64,000 bases of DNA from Streptomyces sp. NRRL S-244 (GTDB lineage Bacteria; Actinomycetota; Actinomycetes; Streptomycetales; Streptomycetaceae): NCBI RefSeq assembly GCF_000717915.1, contig NZ_JOCX01000012.1:1-64000 (forward strand), given 5' to 3'. The stretch's first letter is position 1, and each line of letters opens with the position of its first letter. The notes under the pieces are model-generated. The model saw only the letters and a program-made list of their open reading frames with translations. It had not been told where the DNA came from and searched no databases. The position numbers and the translations under genes were made by a program. This document shows, in pieces, positions 17,285 through 26,620 of the stretch.

Positions 17285-18889
17285 ATGAGCAGCAGTGTCA
17301 CCGCAGAGCCCGGACCCGGTGTCGACGGAGAAGCGGAACCCGCAACCCTGGCCGCGACCTCCCGGCGGTGGGCGGCCGCCTGGCCGGTGCGCGCCGCCCT
17401 CGCCGCCGCATCCGGCGTGCTGCTCTACCTGAGCTTCCCGCCCCGTCCGCTGTGGTGGCTGGCCCCCTTCGCCCTCGCCCTGCTCGGCGCCTGCCTCCGC
17501 GGCCGCCGGGCCCGCGCCGGCTTCGGCCTCGGCTTCCTGCACGGCCTGGGCTTCCTGCTGCCGCTGCTCATCTGGACCAGCGAGGGCGTCGGCCCGGTCC
17601 CCTGGCTGGCCCTCGCCACCGTCGAAGCCCTCCTGATCGGCCTCACCGGCCTCGGGATCGCCCTCGTCAGCCGGCTCCCCGCCTGGCCCCTGTGGGGCGC
17701 GGCCGTATGGACCGCCGGCGAGGCATTGCGCGCCCGGGCCCCCTTCGGCGGCTTCCCCTGGGGCAAGCTCGCCTTCGGCCAGGCCGACGGCGTCTTCCTC
17801 CCGCTCGCCGCCCTCGGCGGCACCCCGCTGCTCTCCTTCGCCGTGGCCCTGTGCGGATTCGGGCTCTACGAGGTGCTGCGCGTCGCCACCGACACCCGGC
17901 GGGCCACCGCCGCGCTGCTCGCCGCGACCGCCGTGGCCGCCCCGCTCGCCGGGGCCCTGGCCGCCCGGCCGCTGGTCTCGGACGCCGCCGAGGAGGGCAC
18001 CGCGGTGGCCGCCGTCGTCCAGGGCAACGTCCCGCGCGCCGGGTTCGACTTCAACGCCCAGCGCCGCGCGGTCCTCGACAACCACGCCAACCGCACCCTC
18101 CAGCTCGCCGCGGACGTCAAGGCCGGCCGCGTCCCGAAGCCCGACTTCGTGGTCTGGCCGGAGAACTCCTCCGACATCGACCCGTACACCCAGCCCGACG
18201 CGTACGAGGTCATCGACAACGCGGTCAAGGCCATCGGTGTCCCGGTCGCGATCGGCTCCGTACTGGCCCCGGAGACCGGGCCGCTGCGCAACACGATGAT
18301 CTTGTGGGACCCGGTCAAGGGGCCCGTCGACACGTACGACAAGCGCAAGATCCAGCCCTTCGGAGAGCGCATCCCGATGCGGTCCTTCGTCCGGCTCTTC
18401 AGCTCGGACGTGGACCGGGTGCAGCGCGACTTCGGCCCCGGCAAGGAGCCGGGCGTCTTCGCCATGGAGGGCAGCGCGGTCGGCATGGTCACCTGCTTCG
18501 AGGCCGCCTTCGACGACGCCGTGCGCTCCACGGTCCAAGGCGGCGCGCAGGTGATCGCCGTACCGAGCAACAACGCCACGTTCGGCCGCTCGCAGATGAC
18601 CTACCAGCAGCTCGCGATGGACCGGGTGCGGGCGGTCGAACACAGCCGGACCGTGCTCGTGCCCGTCACCAGCGGTGTCAGCGCGGTGATCCGCCCCGAC
18701 GGGGAGATCGTCCGGCAGACGAAGATGTTCACCGCCGACGCGCTCGTCTCCGAGATCCCGCTGCGCTCCACGCAGACCCCGGCCACCCGCTTCGGCCCGC
18801 TGCCGGAGTACGTCCTGCTCCTGGTCGCCGCGGGCGGCCTCGGCTGGACCTTCGCCCGCCGGGTCCGGTCCCGCCGGACGGCCGCCTGA
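17285..18889 (+). CDS. lnt: Apolipoprotein N-acyltransferase
   Basis: The 534-residue protein transfers an acyl chain to the N-terminal cysteine of lipoproteins. About six N-terminal membrane segments (VLLYLSFPPRPLWWLAPFAL onward) precede a periplasmic nitrilase domain. The catalytic triad is visible: E293 in VVWPENSSDI, K355 in DKRKIQPFGERIP and C404 in VTCFEAAFDD. A final membrane helix (YVLLLVAAGGLGWTFA) ends the protein. Streptomyces often have two Lnt paralogues, and some are fused to or adjacent to Ppm1; here no Ppm1 is adjacent. A NUDIX gene follows 58 bp downstream. Confidence 0.92.
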   Translation: MSSSVTAEPGPGVDGEAEPATLAATSRRWAAAWPVRAALAAASGVLLYLSFPPRPLWWLAPFALALLGACLRGRRARAGFGLGFLHGLGFLLPLLIWTSEGVGPVPWLALATVEALLIGLTGLGIALVSRLPAWPLWGAAVWTAGEALRARAPFGGFPWGKLAFGQADGVFLPLAALGGTPLLSFAVALCGFGLYEVLRVATDTRRATAALLAATAVAAPLAGALAARPLVSDAAEEGTAVAAVVQGNVPRAGFDFNAQRRAVLDNHANRTLQLAADVKAGRVPKPDFVVWPENSSDIDPYTQPDAYEVIDNAVKAIGVPVAIGSVLAPETGPLRNTMILWDPVKGPVDTYDKRKIQPFGERIPMRSFVRLFSSDVDRVQRDFGPGKEPGVFAMEGSAVGMVTCFEAAFDDAVRSTVQGGAQVIAVPSNNATFGRSQMTYQQLAMDRVRAVEHSRTVLVPVTSGVSAVIRPDGEIVRQTKMFTADALVSEIPLRSTQTPATRFGPLPEYVLLLVAAGGLGWTFARRVRSRRTAA

Positions 18890-18947
18890 GGCGGACCCGG
18901 CGGACCGCCTCGCCCCGGCGGTGCGCGCGGCCTCGTAGGGTCGGAGG

Positions 18948-19496
18948 ATGACCACACCTGAGTTCATCCGCCAGATCCGCGCCTCCGCCGGGAACCAGCT
19001 GCTCCTGCTGCCCGGGGTCACCGCCATCGTCTTCGACGACGAGGGGCGGGTGCTGCTCGGCCGGCGCTCCGACACCGGCTGCTGGTCCGTGGTCGGCGGG
19101 ATCGCGGAGCCGGGGGAGCAGCCCGCGCAGACGGCGGTGCGCGAGGTGTATGAGGAGACGGCGGTGCATTGCGTCCCGGAGCGGGTGGTGCTGGTCCAGA
19201 TGCTCGAACCGATCACGTACCCGAACGGCGACGTCTGCCAGTTCCAGGACATCACCTTCCGCTGCCGCGCCACCGGCGGCGAGGCCCGCGTCAACGACAG
19301 CGAGTCGCTGGAGGTGGCCTGGTTCGAGGTGGACGCCCTGCCCCCGCTGGAACCCTTCGCGGTGGACCGCATCCACCGCGCCCAACGCGAGGACCCGACC
19401 TGGTTCGCGCCCGTCACCGGGCTCCAGGCGGAGCAGCGCCGAGCGCCCGGAGGCGGTGCGGAGGGTCAGCCGGCGGAGACGGCCGCCTCGCGGTAG
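18948..19496 (+). CDS. NUDIX hydrolase
   Basis: The 182-residue protein carries a complete Nudix box GGIAEPGEQPAQTAVREVYE then ETAV, matching Gx5Ex7REUxEExGU except for the last glycine position (A). It also has the usual strand VTAIVFDDEGRVLLGRR before it. Such proteins hydrolyse nucleoside diphosphate derivatives linked to another moiety; the substrate cannot be assigned. It follows lnt on the same strand. Its last 31 bp overlap the end of the convergent protease gene. Confidence 0.88.
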   Translation: MTTPEFIRQIRASAGNQLLLLPGVTAIVFDDEGRVLLGRRSDTGCWSVVGGIAEPGEQPAQTAVREVYEETAVHCVPERVVLVQMLEPITYPNGDVCQFQDITFRCRATGGEARVNDSESLEVAWFEVDALPPLEPFAVDRIHRAQREDPTWFAPVTGLQAEQRRAPGGGAEGQPAETAASR

Positions 19497-20242
19497 AGCT
19501 CCAGGGCCTGGTCGTCCATGACCGCGCTGTACGAGACCTCCGGGACCGCGCCGCCGCCCTCGTAGCCCCCGAGGACGCCGGCCAGGGCGCCGTCCGCCAG
19601 CCAGGGGCTGCCGCTCGTGCCGCCGCTGAGGTCCGGGCAGTCGATCCGGCGCTGGGTCTCGGAGAACAGGCTCGTGGTGTTCGCGCAGCGCAGTGGGGCC
19701 TCGTCGTCGCTGGGGTAGCCGAGGATCGTCACCGTCACGTCGTCCGGCTGCTCGGTGGCCACCGGGAAGCCGCCCACCGCGTCCTCGATGCGCGCCGTGC
19801 CGCCGTCCGCCGGGGCGACCGTCGCGAAGGCGACGTCCTGGTCCGGGTCCTTCCCCTCTGTCCAGGCCGGGGCGACGGACACGCCCGTCAGCTTCCACAC
19901 CCCGTACGGGGCCTTGCCGTCCCGGTAGCCCGGCGCGAACACGGTGGTGTCCGGGTTGTCCAGGCAGTGCGCGGCCGTGGCGATCACATCGCGGTCGTCG
20001 CTGTGCACCACGGCCGCGGTGCAGAAGTGCCCGCCGTCGAGGGAGCCCGCGAACAGGGCGCCGACCCGGTTCGCCGCCGGGTCGGACCCGGCCTCGGCGG
20101 TGACCCCCAGCGGCGGCACGGCCGCCGCATCGGGCAGGTCCACGCTCAGCAGCGCGGCCATCGCGGCCAGCGCCAGCAGGATCCGGGACGCCCGCCGGGC
20201 GCGGGGGCCGTGGGCCGGTCGGGGAAGCATGCGCGGGATCAT
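19466..20242 (-). CDS. Secreted trypsin-like serine protease
   Basis: The 258-residue protein has an Arg-rich leader and hydrophobic signal core (ILLALAAMAALLSVDLPDAAAV), then a chymotrypsin-fold protease. The triad is visible: His in IATAAHCLD, Asp in PDQDVAFATV, and Ser in SGGTSGSPWL. Cysteines are placed for typical disulfides (HFC...AAHC; LRCAN...IDCPD). It probably acts outside the cell. The ATG at 20242 was chosen since GGGGAGG lies just upstream and the signal peptide begins there. It overlaps the NUDIX gene tail-to-tail by 31 bp. Confidence 0.88.
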   Translation of the reverse strand: MIPRMLPRPAHGPRARRASRILLALAAMAALLSVDLPDAAAVPPLGVTAEAGSDPAANRVGALFAGSLDGGHFCTAAVVHSDDRDVIATAAHCLDNPDTTVFAPGYRDGKAPYGVWKLTGVSVAPAWTEGKDPDQDVAFATVAPADGGTARIEDAVGGFPVATEQPDDVTVTILGYPSDDEAPLRCANTTSLFSETQRRIDCPDLSGGTSGSPWLADGALAGVLGGYEGGGAVPEVSYSAVMDDQALELYREAAVSAG

Positions 20243-20409
20243 GCCCCGAGCCTCCCCTCTGAAGCTATGCCCGGAGCCCGGTATTCCATATGAATGTCCT
20301 GTGAATCGGCGCTCCCCGCTCGTGCCGTGGTTCCGGGCTCCGCAGGCGGCCGTGCGCCGCGCGGGCGAGACTGGCAGAGGCGGCAAGGGGGTCCAGGAGG
20401 TGTCCCGCC

Positions 20410-21234
20410 ATGACCGCACAGCACCGCACGCCCGTGGTGTTCATCCACGGACTCTGGCTGCATTCCACGAGCTGGGAGGGGTGGGCCGACGCGTTCCGCG
20501 AAGCCGGGTACGAGCCCGTCCTGCCGGAGTGGCCCGGGGTCCCCGACACCGTCGCCGAGGCCCGCCGCCGGCCCGACGACCAGGCCGGGGTCGGACTCGT
20601 CGAGATCTCCGACGCACACGCCAGGGTCATCCGCGCCCTGCCCGCCCGGCCCGTCCTCGTGGGCCACTCGGTCGGCGGGTTCATCGCCCAGCACCTGCTC
20701 GGCCAGGGCCTCGCCGAGGCCGCCGTCGCCATCTGCCCCGGACAGATCAAGGGCGTCAAGGCCATCGCCCCGGCCCAGGCCAAGTCGACGTTCGCCGTCC
20801 TGCACAACCCGGGCAACACCCGCCGGTCCGTCTCGCTCAACCGCGAGCAGTTCCGCTACGGCTTCGCCAACGCCGTCTCCGAGGAGGAGTCCGAGGAGCT
20901 GTACGACGAGTGGACCATCCCGAGCACCGCCCGGCCCCTCTTCCAGCTCGCCCTCGGCAATTTCACCCCGCACTCCCCGGCCGAGGTCGACACCGGCAAC
21001 GAGACCCGCGGCCCGCTGCTCCTGCTGTCCGGCAGGCTCGACCACACCGTCCCGGACCTGCTGACCCGCTCGACCTACAAGCAGTACCGCCACTCGCACG
21101 CGACCACCGAGTACCAGTGCTTCGAGGACCGCGGCCACTCCCTGACCGTCGACCACGGCTGGCCGGACCTGGCCCGCGCCTCGCTGTCCTGGCTGGACTC
21201 CCACACCGAGGCGGCCCACCCCCGGGCCGCGTGA
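20410..21234 (+). CDS. Alpha/beta hydrolase
   Basis: The 274-residue protein has the alpha/beta-hydrolase core: oxyanion HGLW (VVFIHGLWLHS), nucleophile S87 in LVGHSVGGFIAQ, an acid in SGRLDHTVPD and the terminal His in EDRGHSLTVDHGW. The start follows AGGAGG at 20396-20401. It is divergent from the secreted protease and convergent with the GT39-type gene. Substrate unknown; similar Streptomyces proteins are annotated as esterases or haloperoxidase-like hydrolases. Confidence 0.88.
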   Translation: MTAQHRTPVVFIHGLWLHSTSWEGWADAFREAGYEPVLPEWPGVPDTVAEARRRPDDQAGVGLVEISDAHARVIRALPARPVLVGHSVGGFIAQHLLGQGLAEAAVAICPGQIKGVKAIAPAQAKSTFAVLHNPGNTRRSVSLNREQFRYGFANAVSEEESEELYDEWTIPSTARPLFQLALGNFTPHSPAEVDTGNETRGPLLLLSGRLDHTVPDLLTRSTYKQYRHSHATTEYQCFEDRGHSLTVDHGWPDLARASLSWLDSHTEAAHPRAA

Positions 21235-21264
21235 GAACGCCGTAGGGGCGTCCGCCGGACCCCC

Positions 21265-22722
21265 TTACCGGCGCTCGTACACCGTCACCCGGCGGCCCCG
21301 GACCTGGCGGTCCTCCACCACCGTGAACCGCTCCTTCAGCACCGCGGCCTTCGCCGCGTCCCGGGCGGCCCCCGAAGGCTTCGCCACCTTCGCCGCGTCC
21401 GTCACCAGCAGCACCCGCGACCGCCCGAGCAGCGCCTCCCGGATCCGGGCCGGATCCGCCTCCTCGCCCTTGAGGGTGGCCGAGGCCACCGGACTCCGCT
21501 CCAGGGCCACGTCCGCCAGCCCCGCGAACGCCCCCGGCGAGACCAGTGCCGTGTCCCGCCGGGCAGCCGGTACGAACAGCACCGCGTCCCCGGGCCGCCC
21601 CAGGCGGGCCACCTCCCCGGCCACCGCCAGTACGTCGTCGACCCGGCTGGCCGGAGCCCGCTTGCCCAGCTCCACCGGCAGCAGCGCCAGCACCGCGACC
21701 CCGACCGTGCCCGGCACGAGCAGGCCCGCCGCCCTCGGGAACCGGGGCCGGGCCGCCCGTACGGCCGCGCCCAGCCCCGCCCCGATCAGCAGGGCCAGAC
21801 CCACCATGCTGAACAGCACGTACCGGTCCAGGAACAGCGGCTGGACCAGCGAGATCCCGATCAGGCCCAGCTGCGGCACCGCCAGCAGCGGCAGCCCCAC
21901 CGCGGCCGCCGACAGCCGGCCCGCGCGCGGCCGGTCCAGCCAGGCCCCGAGACCGCCGACGGCCAGCAGGATCGCCGGGCCGATCATCATGTGCCAGGTC
22001 AGCGGCGGAATCCAGGACACCTGGTCGGACTGGCTCCGGCTGAACAGCACCAGCGGCAGCGCCCCCGCGACCGCGCAGGCCCCGTACGCCGCCCAGCGCA
22101 GCCACACACCGCGCCCGGCCCGCACCCACCACAGCGTCGCCGCGTGCGCGGGCAGGACCAGCAGCGACAGCCAGTTCAGCAGCGCGCACACCAGCACCGT
22201 GACCGCGTACGCCGTCCACCGCGGCCAGGCCCGCCGCCCCGGCCCGGGCGCCGCGGACAGCAGCGACACCAGCAGCAGCGTGGAGAGCCCGGCGCCGGCC
22301 GCGACCAGCGCGTACGGCCGGCCCTCCTGGAGGTAGAACTGCACGGCCGGCAGCAGTCCGAGCGCCAGCCCGCCGCCCAGCCCCGCCCAGAACCCGGCCA
22401 GCCGCCGCCCGATCACCGCGACGCAGGCCGCGGCGGCCGCCACCGCCAGGACGGACGGCAGCCGCAGCGTGGTCGTACCGGCCCCGAACAGCTCGAAGAG
22501 CCCGTGCATCAGCAGGTAGTACAGCCCGTGCACGGCGTCGACGTTGCCGAGCATGTCCACGATCTCGCCCGCCGACCGCCCGGCCACCTGCCAGGTCGCC
22601 GCCTCGTCCCGCCACACGCTGGCCTGCCGCGAGAGCCCCCACAGGCCGAGGGAGACGGTCCACAGGAAGGGGAGCAGCCAGACGAGGGGCCCGCGTCGGG
22701 CCGCGGGTATGTGGCAAAGCAT
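21265..22722 (-). CDS. GT39-type membrane glycosyltransferase
   Basis: The 485-residue protein is polytopic (roughly 11-13 membrane segments). After the first helix it has the acidic loop SVWRDEAATWQVA expected in the first periplasmic loop of GT-C enzymes. The loop LQEGRPYALVAAGAGLSTLL follows, then a C-terminal soluble domain (GAVLVTDAAKVAKPSG-like region). This is the PMT/ArnT-like architecture of polyprenyl-phosphate sugar transferases. The acceptor is unknown. It is divergent from the GNAT-AAA gene with a 160-bp spacer in which I see no clear operator. Confidence 0.8.
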   Translation of the reverse strand: MLCHIPAARRGPLVWLLPFLWTVSLGLWGLSRQASVWRDEAATWQVAGRSAGEIVDMLGNVDAVHGLYYLLMHGLFELFGAGTTTLRLPSVLAVAAAAACVAVIGRRLAGFWAGLGGGLALGLLPAVQFYLQEGRPYALVAAGAGLSTLLLVSLLSAAPGPGRRAWPRWTAYAVTVLVCALLNWLSLLVLPAHAATLWWVRAGRGVWLRWAAYGACAVAGALPLVLFSRSQSDQVSWIPPLTWHMMIGPAILLAVGGLGAWLDRPRAGRLSAAAVGLPLLAVPQLGLIGISLVQPLFLDRYVLFSMVGLALLIGAGLGAAVRAARPRFPRAAGLLVPGTVGVAVLALLPVELGKRAPASRVDDVLAVAGEVARLGRPGDAVLFVPAARRDTALVSPGAFAGLADVALERSPVASATLKGEEADPARIREALLGRSRVLLVTDAAKVAKPSGAARDAAKAAVLKERFTVVEDRQVRGRRVTVYERR

Positions 22723-22882
22723 GAAGGTGCCGGGATCCTCGGTCTGGCGTTCGGGTGGAAGACACCAGTCTATGGACGCGGCGGAGGACTTCCGGACCGG
22801 CTGTTGTGCACCGCGGAGCGTGATCGCCGGGCCCGCCCGCCCCTAGCCTCGCCGCAGGAGCACGAACGAGGGGCGGTACCCG

Positions 22883-24172
22883 GTGAACTGGCTCATCCAC
22901 GACTACCGCGAGAGCGATCTCGCCGCTGTCGTCCACCTGATCGACACCACGGCCGAACTCGGCCAGGAATCCGTCTTCTCGCTCGCCGAGTGCATCAGCG
23001 CCCTCACCGACCGGCAGCCCTGCGTGGTCGCCGTCCACCAGGGCGTCCCGATCGGCGCGGCCCTCGCCTGCGTCACCGGCGAGCGGGCCTGGGTCATGCG
23101 GATCGCGATCGCCGCCGGCTGGCGCGGCCGCGGCCTGGCCAGCGCCCTCCTCGTGGAGCTGGAGCGGCGGCTGATCGCCGCCCGCGTCGGGCGGATCGCG
23201 TACGTCCTGCCCGAGGAGGACCTGCTGGGCGAAGGCCTGCTCAACGCGGGGTACACGCGCCAGCCCGCCGTCGCCTACTTCGAGAAGACCGAGCCGCTGC
23301 ACGGACCGGCGGCCGGCCTCCTCGACGACCTCGGCGGCCGCTTCCTGCCCAACGACCTGTGGGCCAAGGTCGCCGGAATGGAGCACGAGAAGGACCTCAT
23401 AGAGCGGCGCGTCGTGCTCCCGCTCGCCGAGCCCGAACGGGCCGCCGCGCACGGGGTGCGGCCGCCGCGCGCCATCACCCTCTTCGGCCCGCCCGGCACC
23501 GGCAAGACCACCTTCGCCCGGGCCATCGCCTCCCGGCTCGGCTGGCCCTTCGTGGAACTCCTGCCCTCCCGCCTCGCCGACGAGGGCAACCTGGCCGCCG
23601 CGCTGCGCGACGCGTTCGCCCGGATCGCCGAGCTGGAGCGGGTCCTCGTCTTCATCGACGAGGTCGAGGAGATCGCACCCGTACGCACCGAGCCCGCGCA
23701 GCCCGGCGGGATCCACGGGGTCACCAACGAGCTGCTCAAACTGATCCCCGGATTCCGGGAGGGCGACGAGCGGCTGCTGGTGTGCGCCACCAACTCCATC
23801 CGCTCCCTGGACCCGGCGTTCCTGCGGCCCGGGCGCTTCGACTACCTGATCCCGATCGGCACCCCGGACGCCGGGGCGCGCGCCGCGATCTGGTCCCGCT
23901 ACACGGCGGGCCGCACCGACGTGGACGTGACGGCGCTGGTGGCGGCGAGCGAGCTGTTCACCCCGGCCGACATCGAGCACGCGGCGCGGATCGCGGCGCA
24001 GGTGTCCTTCGAGCGGGATCTGGAGGCGGTGGGCGCGCGCGGAGCGGCGGCGGCCCAGCTCGGCGCCTCCACGCAGGACTACCTGGCGGCGGTCGCGCAG
24101 TGCCGGCCGACGGTGACCCCGGCGATGACGGGGGAGTTCCAGGCGGACATCACAGCCCACGCCAGGTTCTGA
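22883..24172 (+). CDS. GNAT acetyltransferase domain fused to an AAA+ ATPase
   Basis: The 429-residue protein starts at GTG 22883. Residues 1-140 are a GNAT domain with the acetyl-CoA loop WRGRGLASALLVELE (about 80-94). Residues about 165-350 are an AAA+ domain of the FtsH/proteasome-ATPase type: Walker A LFGPPGTGKTTFA (about 202-210), Walker B VLVFIDEVEEI (about 254), sensor ATNS and the arginine finger segment FLRPGRFDYLIPIGTP. A C-terminal helical lid follows. The fusion is unusual. No interaction partner gene is adjacent, so substrate and role are unknown. Confidence 0.85.
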   Translation: MNWLIHDYRESDLAAVVHLIDTTAELGQESVFSLAECISALTDRQPCVVAVHQGVPIGAALACVTGERAWVMRIAIAAGWRGRGLASALLVELERRLIAARVGRIAYVLPEEDLLGEGLLNAGYTRQPAVAYFEKTEPLHGPAAGLLDDLGGRFLPNDLWAKVAGMEHEKDLIERRVVLPLAEPERAAAHGVRPPRAITLFGPPGTGKTTFARAIASRLGWPFVELLPSRLADEGNLAAALRDAFARIAELERVLVFIDEVEEIAPVRTEPAQPGGIHGVTNELLKLIPGFREGDERLLVCATNSIRSLDPAFLRPGRFDYLIPIGTPDAGARAAIWSRYTAGRTDVDVTALVAASELFTPADIEHAARIAAQVSFERDLEAVGARGAAAAQLGASTQDYLAAVAQCRPTVTPAMTGEFQADITAHARF

Positions 24173-24211
24173 AACTCCGCAACGGAACAAGCGGGTACGG
24201 ACACGGCCGGC

Positions 24212-24826
24212 CTAGCCCGCGCAGCGGTACGTGAACTGCGTCGCCGCGGTGCGCTGCCCGGGCGAGACCAGCTGGAGCCTCGCCTCGGCCCCGTACGTTC
24301 CACGGCCCTGGAAGGTCCACAGCAGGTGCAGCCGAGCCTCCTTCCGCCCGCTCGGCACCCGCTCGGTGAGCTGCTCCGACTGCGTGCCGTCGGAGCGGAT
24401 CCAGCGGTACGTGAGGGTCCCCGGCCGCCCGTTGGTCCGTACGACGGCCACCACATCGGCGGTCGAGTCGCAGCCGGGACCCCGCGGGTCGGCGGTGGCG
24501 ACGGTCACGTCCCGTACCTCGAGGGCGGGTCCGTACCGCTGCCAGGCCAGGTACGCGAGGACCGCGAGCAGGATCACGGCGGCCAGGGTGTACCGGCGCC
24601 ACTCCCCGCGCCGGCGGCGGGGCGGTGCCGGTTCCGCGACCACGGGGAACGGGGCCGGCATGGCGGCCGTCACCCCGGGCCCGAACCGCAGGACCGAGCC
24701 CTCGACCCGGTCGGGCACGGCCTCCTGCGGCGGCAGCTGCGGCTGGGGCCGGGTCTGCTGCGGCCCGCTGAACCAGTGGCTGCCGAGGACGGTGGCGCTG
24801 TAGTCGTCGCTGTCGCTGTCGCTCAT
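24212..24826 (-). CDS. Single-pass membrane protein, partner of the upstream kinase
   Basis: The 204-residue protein begins MSDSDSDDYSATVLGSHW. It has a Pro/Gln-rich cytoplasmic part, an RRRRGEWRR stop-transfer cluster, one membrane helix (YTLAAVILLAVLAYLAW, about residue 95) and an extracellular domain of about 90 residues with two cysteines (GCDSTAD; TYRCAG). Its start overlaps the kinase stop as ATGA, so translation is probably coupled. Its extracellular domain resembles the end of the kinase ectodomain (VVLEWFTGD versus LTYRWIRSDG), which suggests duplication. Function unknown. Confidence 0.78.
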   Translation of the reverse strand: MSDSDSDDYSATVLGSHWFSGPQQTRPQPQLPPQEAVPDRVEGSVLRFGPGVTAAMPAPFPVVAEPAPPRRRRGEWRRYTLAAVILLAVLAYLAWQRYGPALEVRDVTVATADPRGPGCDSTADVVAVVRTNGRPGTLTYRWIRSDGTQSEQLTERVPSGRKEARLHLLWTFQGRGTYGAEARLQLVSPGQRTAATQFTYRCAG

Positions 24827-26436
24827 GAGATCGTGCACCGCCTGATGAAGACCTGGTCGGTCGAGGAACCGTTGCCGGCGGCGGGCTTGGTGGTGGCGCG
24901 CACGCCCCAGTAGCAGCCCGCGCCGGAGAAGGTGTGGGTCTTGACGAGCGGCGCGGCGGCGCCCGGCTGGTACGTGAGGGTGTCCGCGGCGCCGTCCGGC
25001 GTCCCCAGCCGTCCCTCCACGTCACCCGTGAACCATTCGAGCACCACCGTCACCGGGGCGGTGCCCTTCGCCTCGACGGTCACCGTCGCCTGGCCGATGG
25101 AGTTCCCCGTCTGGCGGACGGTGACGGACACCGCTCCGACGACCACCGTCGGCTTCGGCGAAGGCGGCGGGGTGGTGGTGGGCGGCTTGGTCGTCGGCGC
25201 CGTGACCGTGGGCGTCACGACCGGCGAGTAGCTCGGGCTCGCCGAGGTCGAAGGCGACGCGGACGCGGACGGAGAGAGGGAGGGGGACGGGGAAGCGGAC
25301 GGGGAGGGGCTCGCCGACGTGCTCGGGCCCGGCGCCGGCGACGGGCCGGTGGCGCCCGGGCTCGCGCTCGACGTCGCGAACGCGTTCAGCGCGGCGGCCC
25401 CGCCGGCCTCCCCGCCGGCCGCGCTGTAGGTGAGCGCCGTCAGGACCCCCAGGACCAGCGCCGCGCCGCCCGCGATCAGCCCGGGCCGGCCCGGGGACCA
25501 GCGCGAGGGCGCGGCGATCGTGGTCGTCGCCACCGCCGTGGTCCCGGCGGCCGGGGCGCCCGCGGAGGGGAACAGCAGGGGCAGCAGTGCGGCCAGCGCC
25601 GCCAGCTTGCGCTGCCCGCGCTCCTCCCAGTCGGCCCCGTACGCGGCGAGCGCCACGCCCTCCAGCTCCGCCACGAACTCCTCGGCGTTCTCCGGCCGCT
25701 CCTCCGGAGCCTTGGCCAGACCCCGCCGGATCAGTGGGCGGACCGGCTCCGGGGCCTCGGTCTCCGGGACGGGCGCCTCGATGTGCTGGACCGCGAGCTC
25801 CGCGAAGTTCTGCCCGGCGAACGGCTTGCGGCCGGTCAGGCACTCGAAGAAGGTCGCCGTCGCCGCGTACACGTCCGCCGCGGGCGAGGCCGGGCGGCCC
25901 TGCCACTGCTCGGGGGCCATGTACGCCGGGGTGCCGGCCACCCCGGGCGTCGTACCGCGGCGCGCCGCGATCCCGAAGTCCACCAGCTTCGAGGAGCCGT
26001 CGGCGGAGACCAGCACGTTCTCGGGCTTGTAGTCGCGGTGGACCACGCCCGCCCGGTGCGCCGCGGCCAGGCCCAGCAGCGAGCCCTTCAGCACCACCAG
26101 CGCGGCCTCGGGATCGGCCTGCCCGGCCTGCTTCAGCAGGGCGCGCAGGGAGATCCCGTCGACCAGCTCCATCACGATGGCGGCGCCGGCGGGCGCCTCC
26201 ACGTACTCGTACAACCGGACCACGTACGGGGTGTCCAAGCCGCCGAGGAGGCGGGCCTCGGCCCGGAACTCCCCGACGAACGCCGGGTCCTCGCGCAGCC
26301 GGTCGCTGAGGTACTTCACCGCGACCGGCGTGCCCGTCGCCTCGTGGACGGCGAGGACCACGCGGCCGCTGCCGCCCGAGCCGAGCTCCCGGACCTGCGC
26401 ATAGCCGGGCACCGTCCACGCGTTCTTCATCGTCAT
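24823..26436 (-). CDS. Receptor-type serine/threonine protein kinase
   Basis: The 537-residue protein has an N-terminal Hanks-type kinase domain (residues about 12-260): glycine loop ELGSGGSGRVV, VAVKYL lysine, catalytic loop VVHRDYKPENVL and DFG in LVDFGIA. A membrane helix follows (GLIAGGAALVLGVLTALTYSA, about residue 310), then a Ser/Pro/Ala-rich stalk and a C-terminal beta-sandwich-like ectodomain (VSVTVRQTGNSIGQATVTVE). The catalytic loop has Tyr (HRDYKPEN) where Val/Leu is usual. There are no PASTA repeats. It overlaps the following membrane-protein gene by 4 bp. Ligand unknown. Confidence 0.9.
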   Translation of the reverse strand: MTMKNAWTVPGYAQVRELGSGGSGRVVLAVHEATGTPVAVKYLSDRLREDPAFVGEFRAEARLLGGLDTPYVVRLYEYVEAPAGAAIVMELVDGISLRALLKQAGQADPEAALVVLKGSLLGLAAAHRAGVVHRDYKPENVLVSADGSSKLVDFGIAARRGTTPGVAGTPAYMAPEQWQGRPASPAADVYAATATFFECLTGRKPFAGQNFAELAVQHIEAPVPETEAPEPVRPLIRRGLAKAPEERPENAEEFVAELEGVALAAYGADWEERGQRKLAALAALLPLLFPSAGAPAAGTTAVATTTIAAPSRWSPGRPGLIAGGAALVLGVLTALTYSAAGGEAGGAAALNAFATSSASPGATGPSPAPGPSTSASPSPSASPSPSLSPSASASPSTSASPSYSPVVTPTVTAPTTKPPTTTPPPSPKPTVVVGAVSVTVRQTGNSIGQATVTVEAKGTAPVTVVLEWFTGDVEGRLGTPDGAADTLTYQPGAAAPLVKTHTFSGAGCYWGVRATTKPAAGNGSSTDQVFIRRCTIS

Positions 26437-26620
26437 GCCCCCGTCCCCGTCCCCGTGTCCCCGTGCGGGGCTTCACCGGGCCCCGGCCACCGGGCCCGCT
26501 CGCGGCGAGCGGGCACACCCAGGGACACGGTTTCCGCCACGGCCGGTTCCCAACCGCGCGGAGCATCTCACACGGTGGCCGGGGTGGTTTTACGGGGGCC
26601 TTACACGGGTCGTCCGGGGG

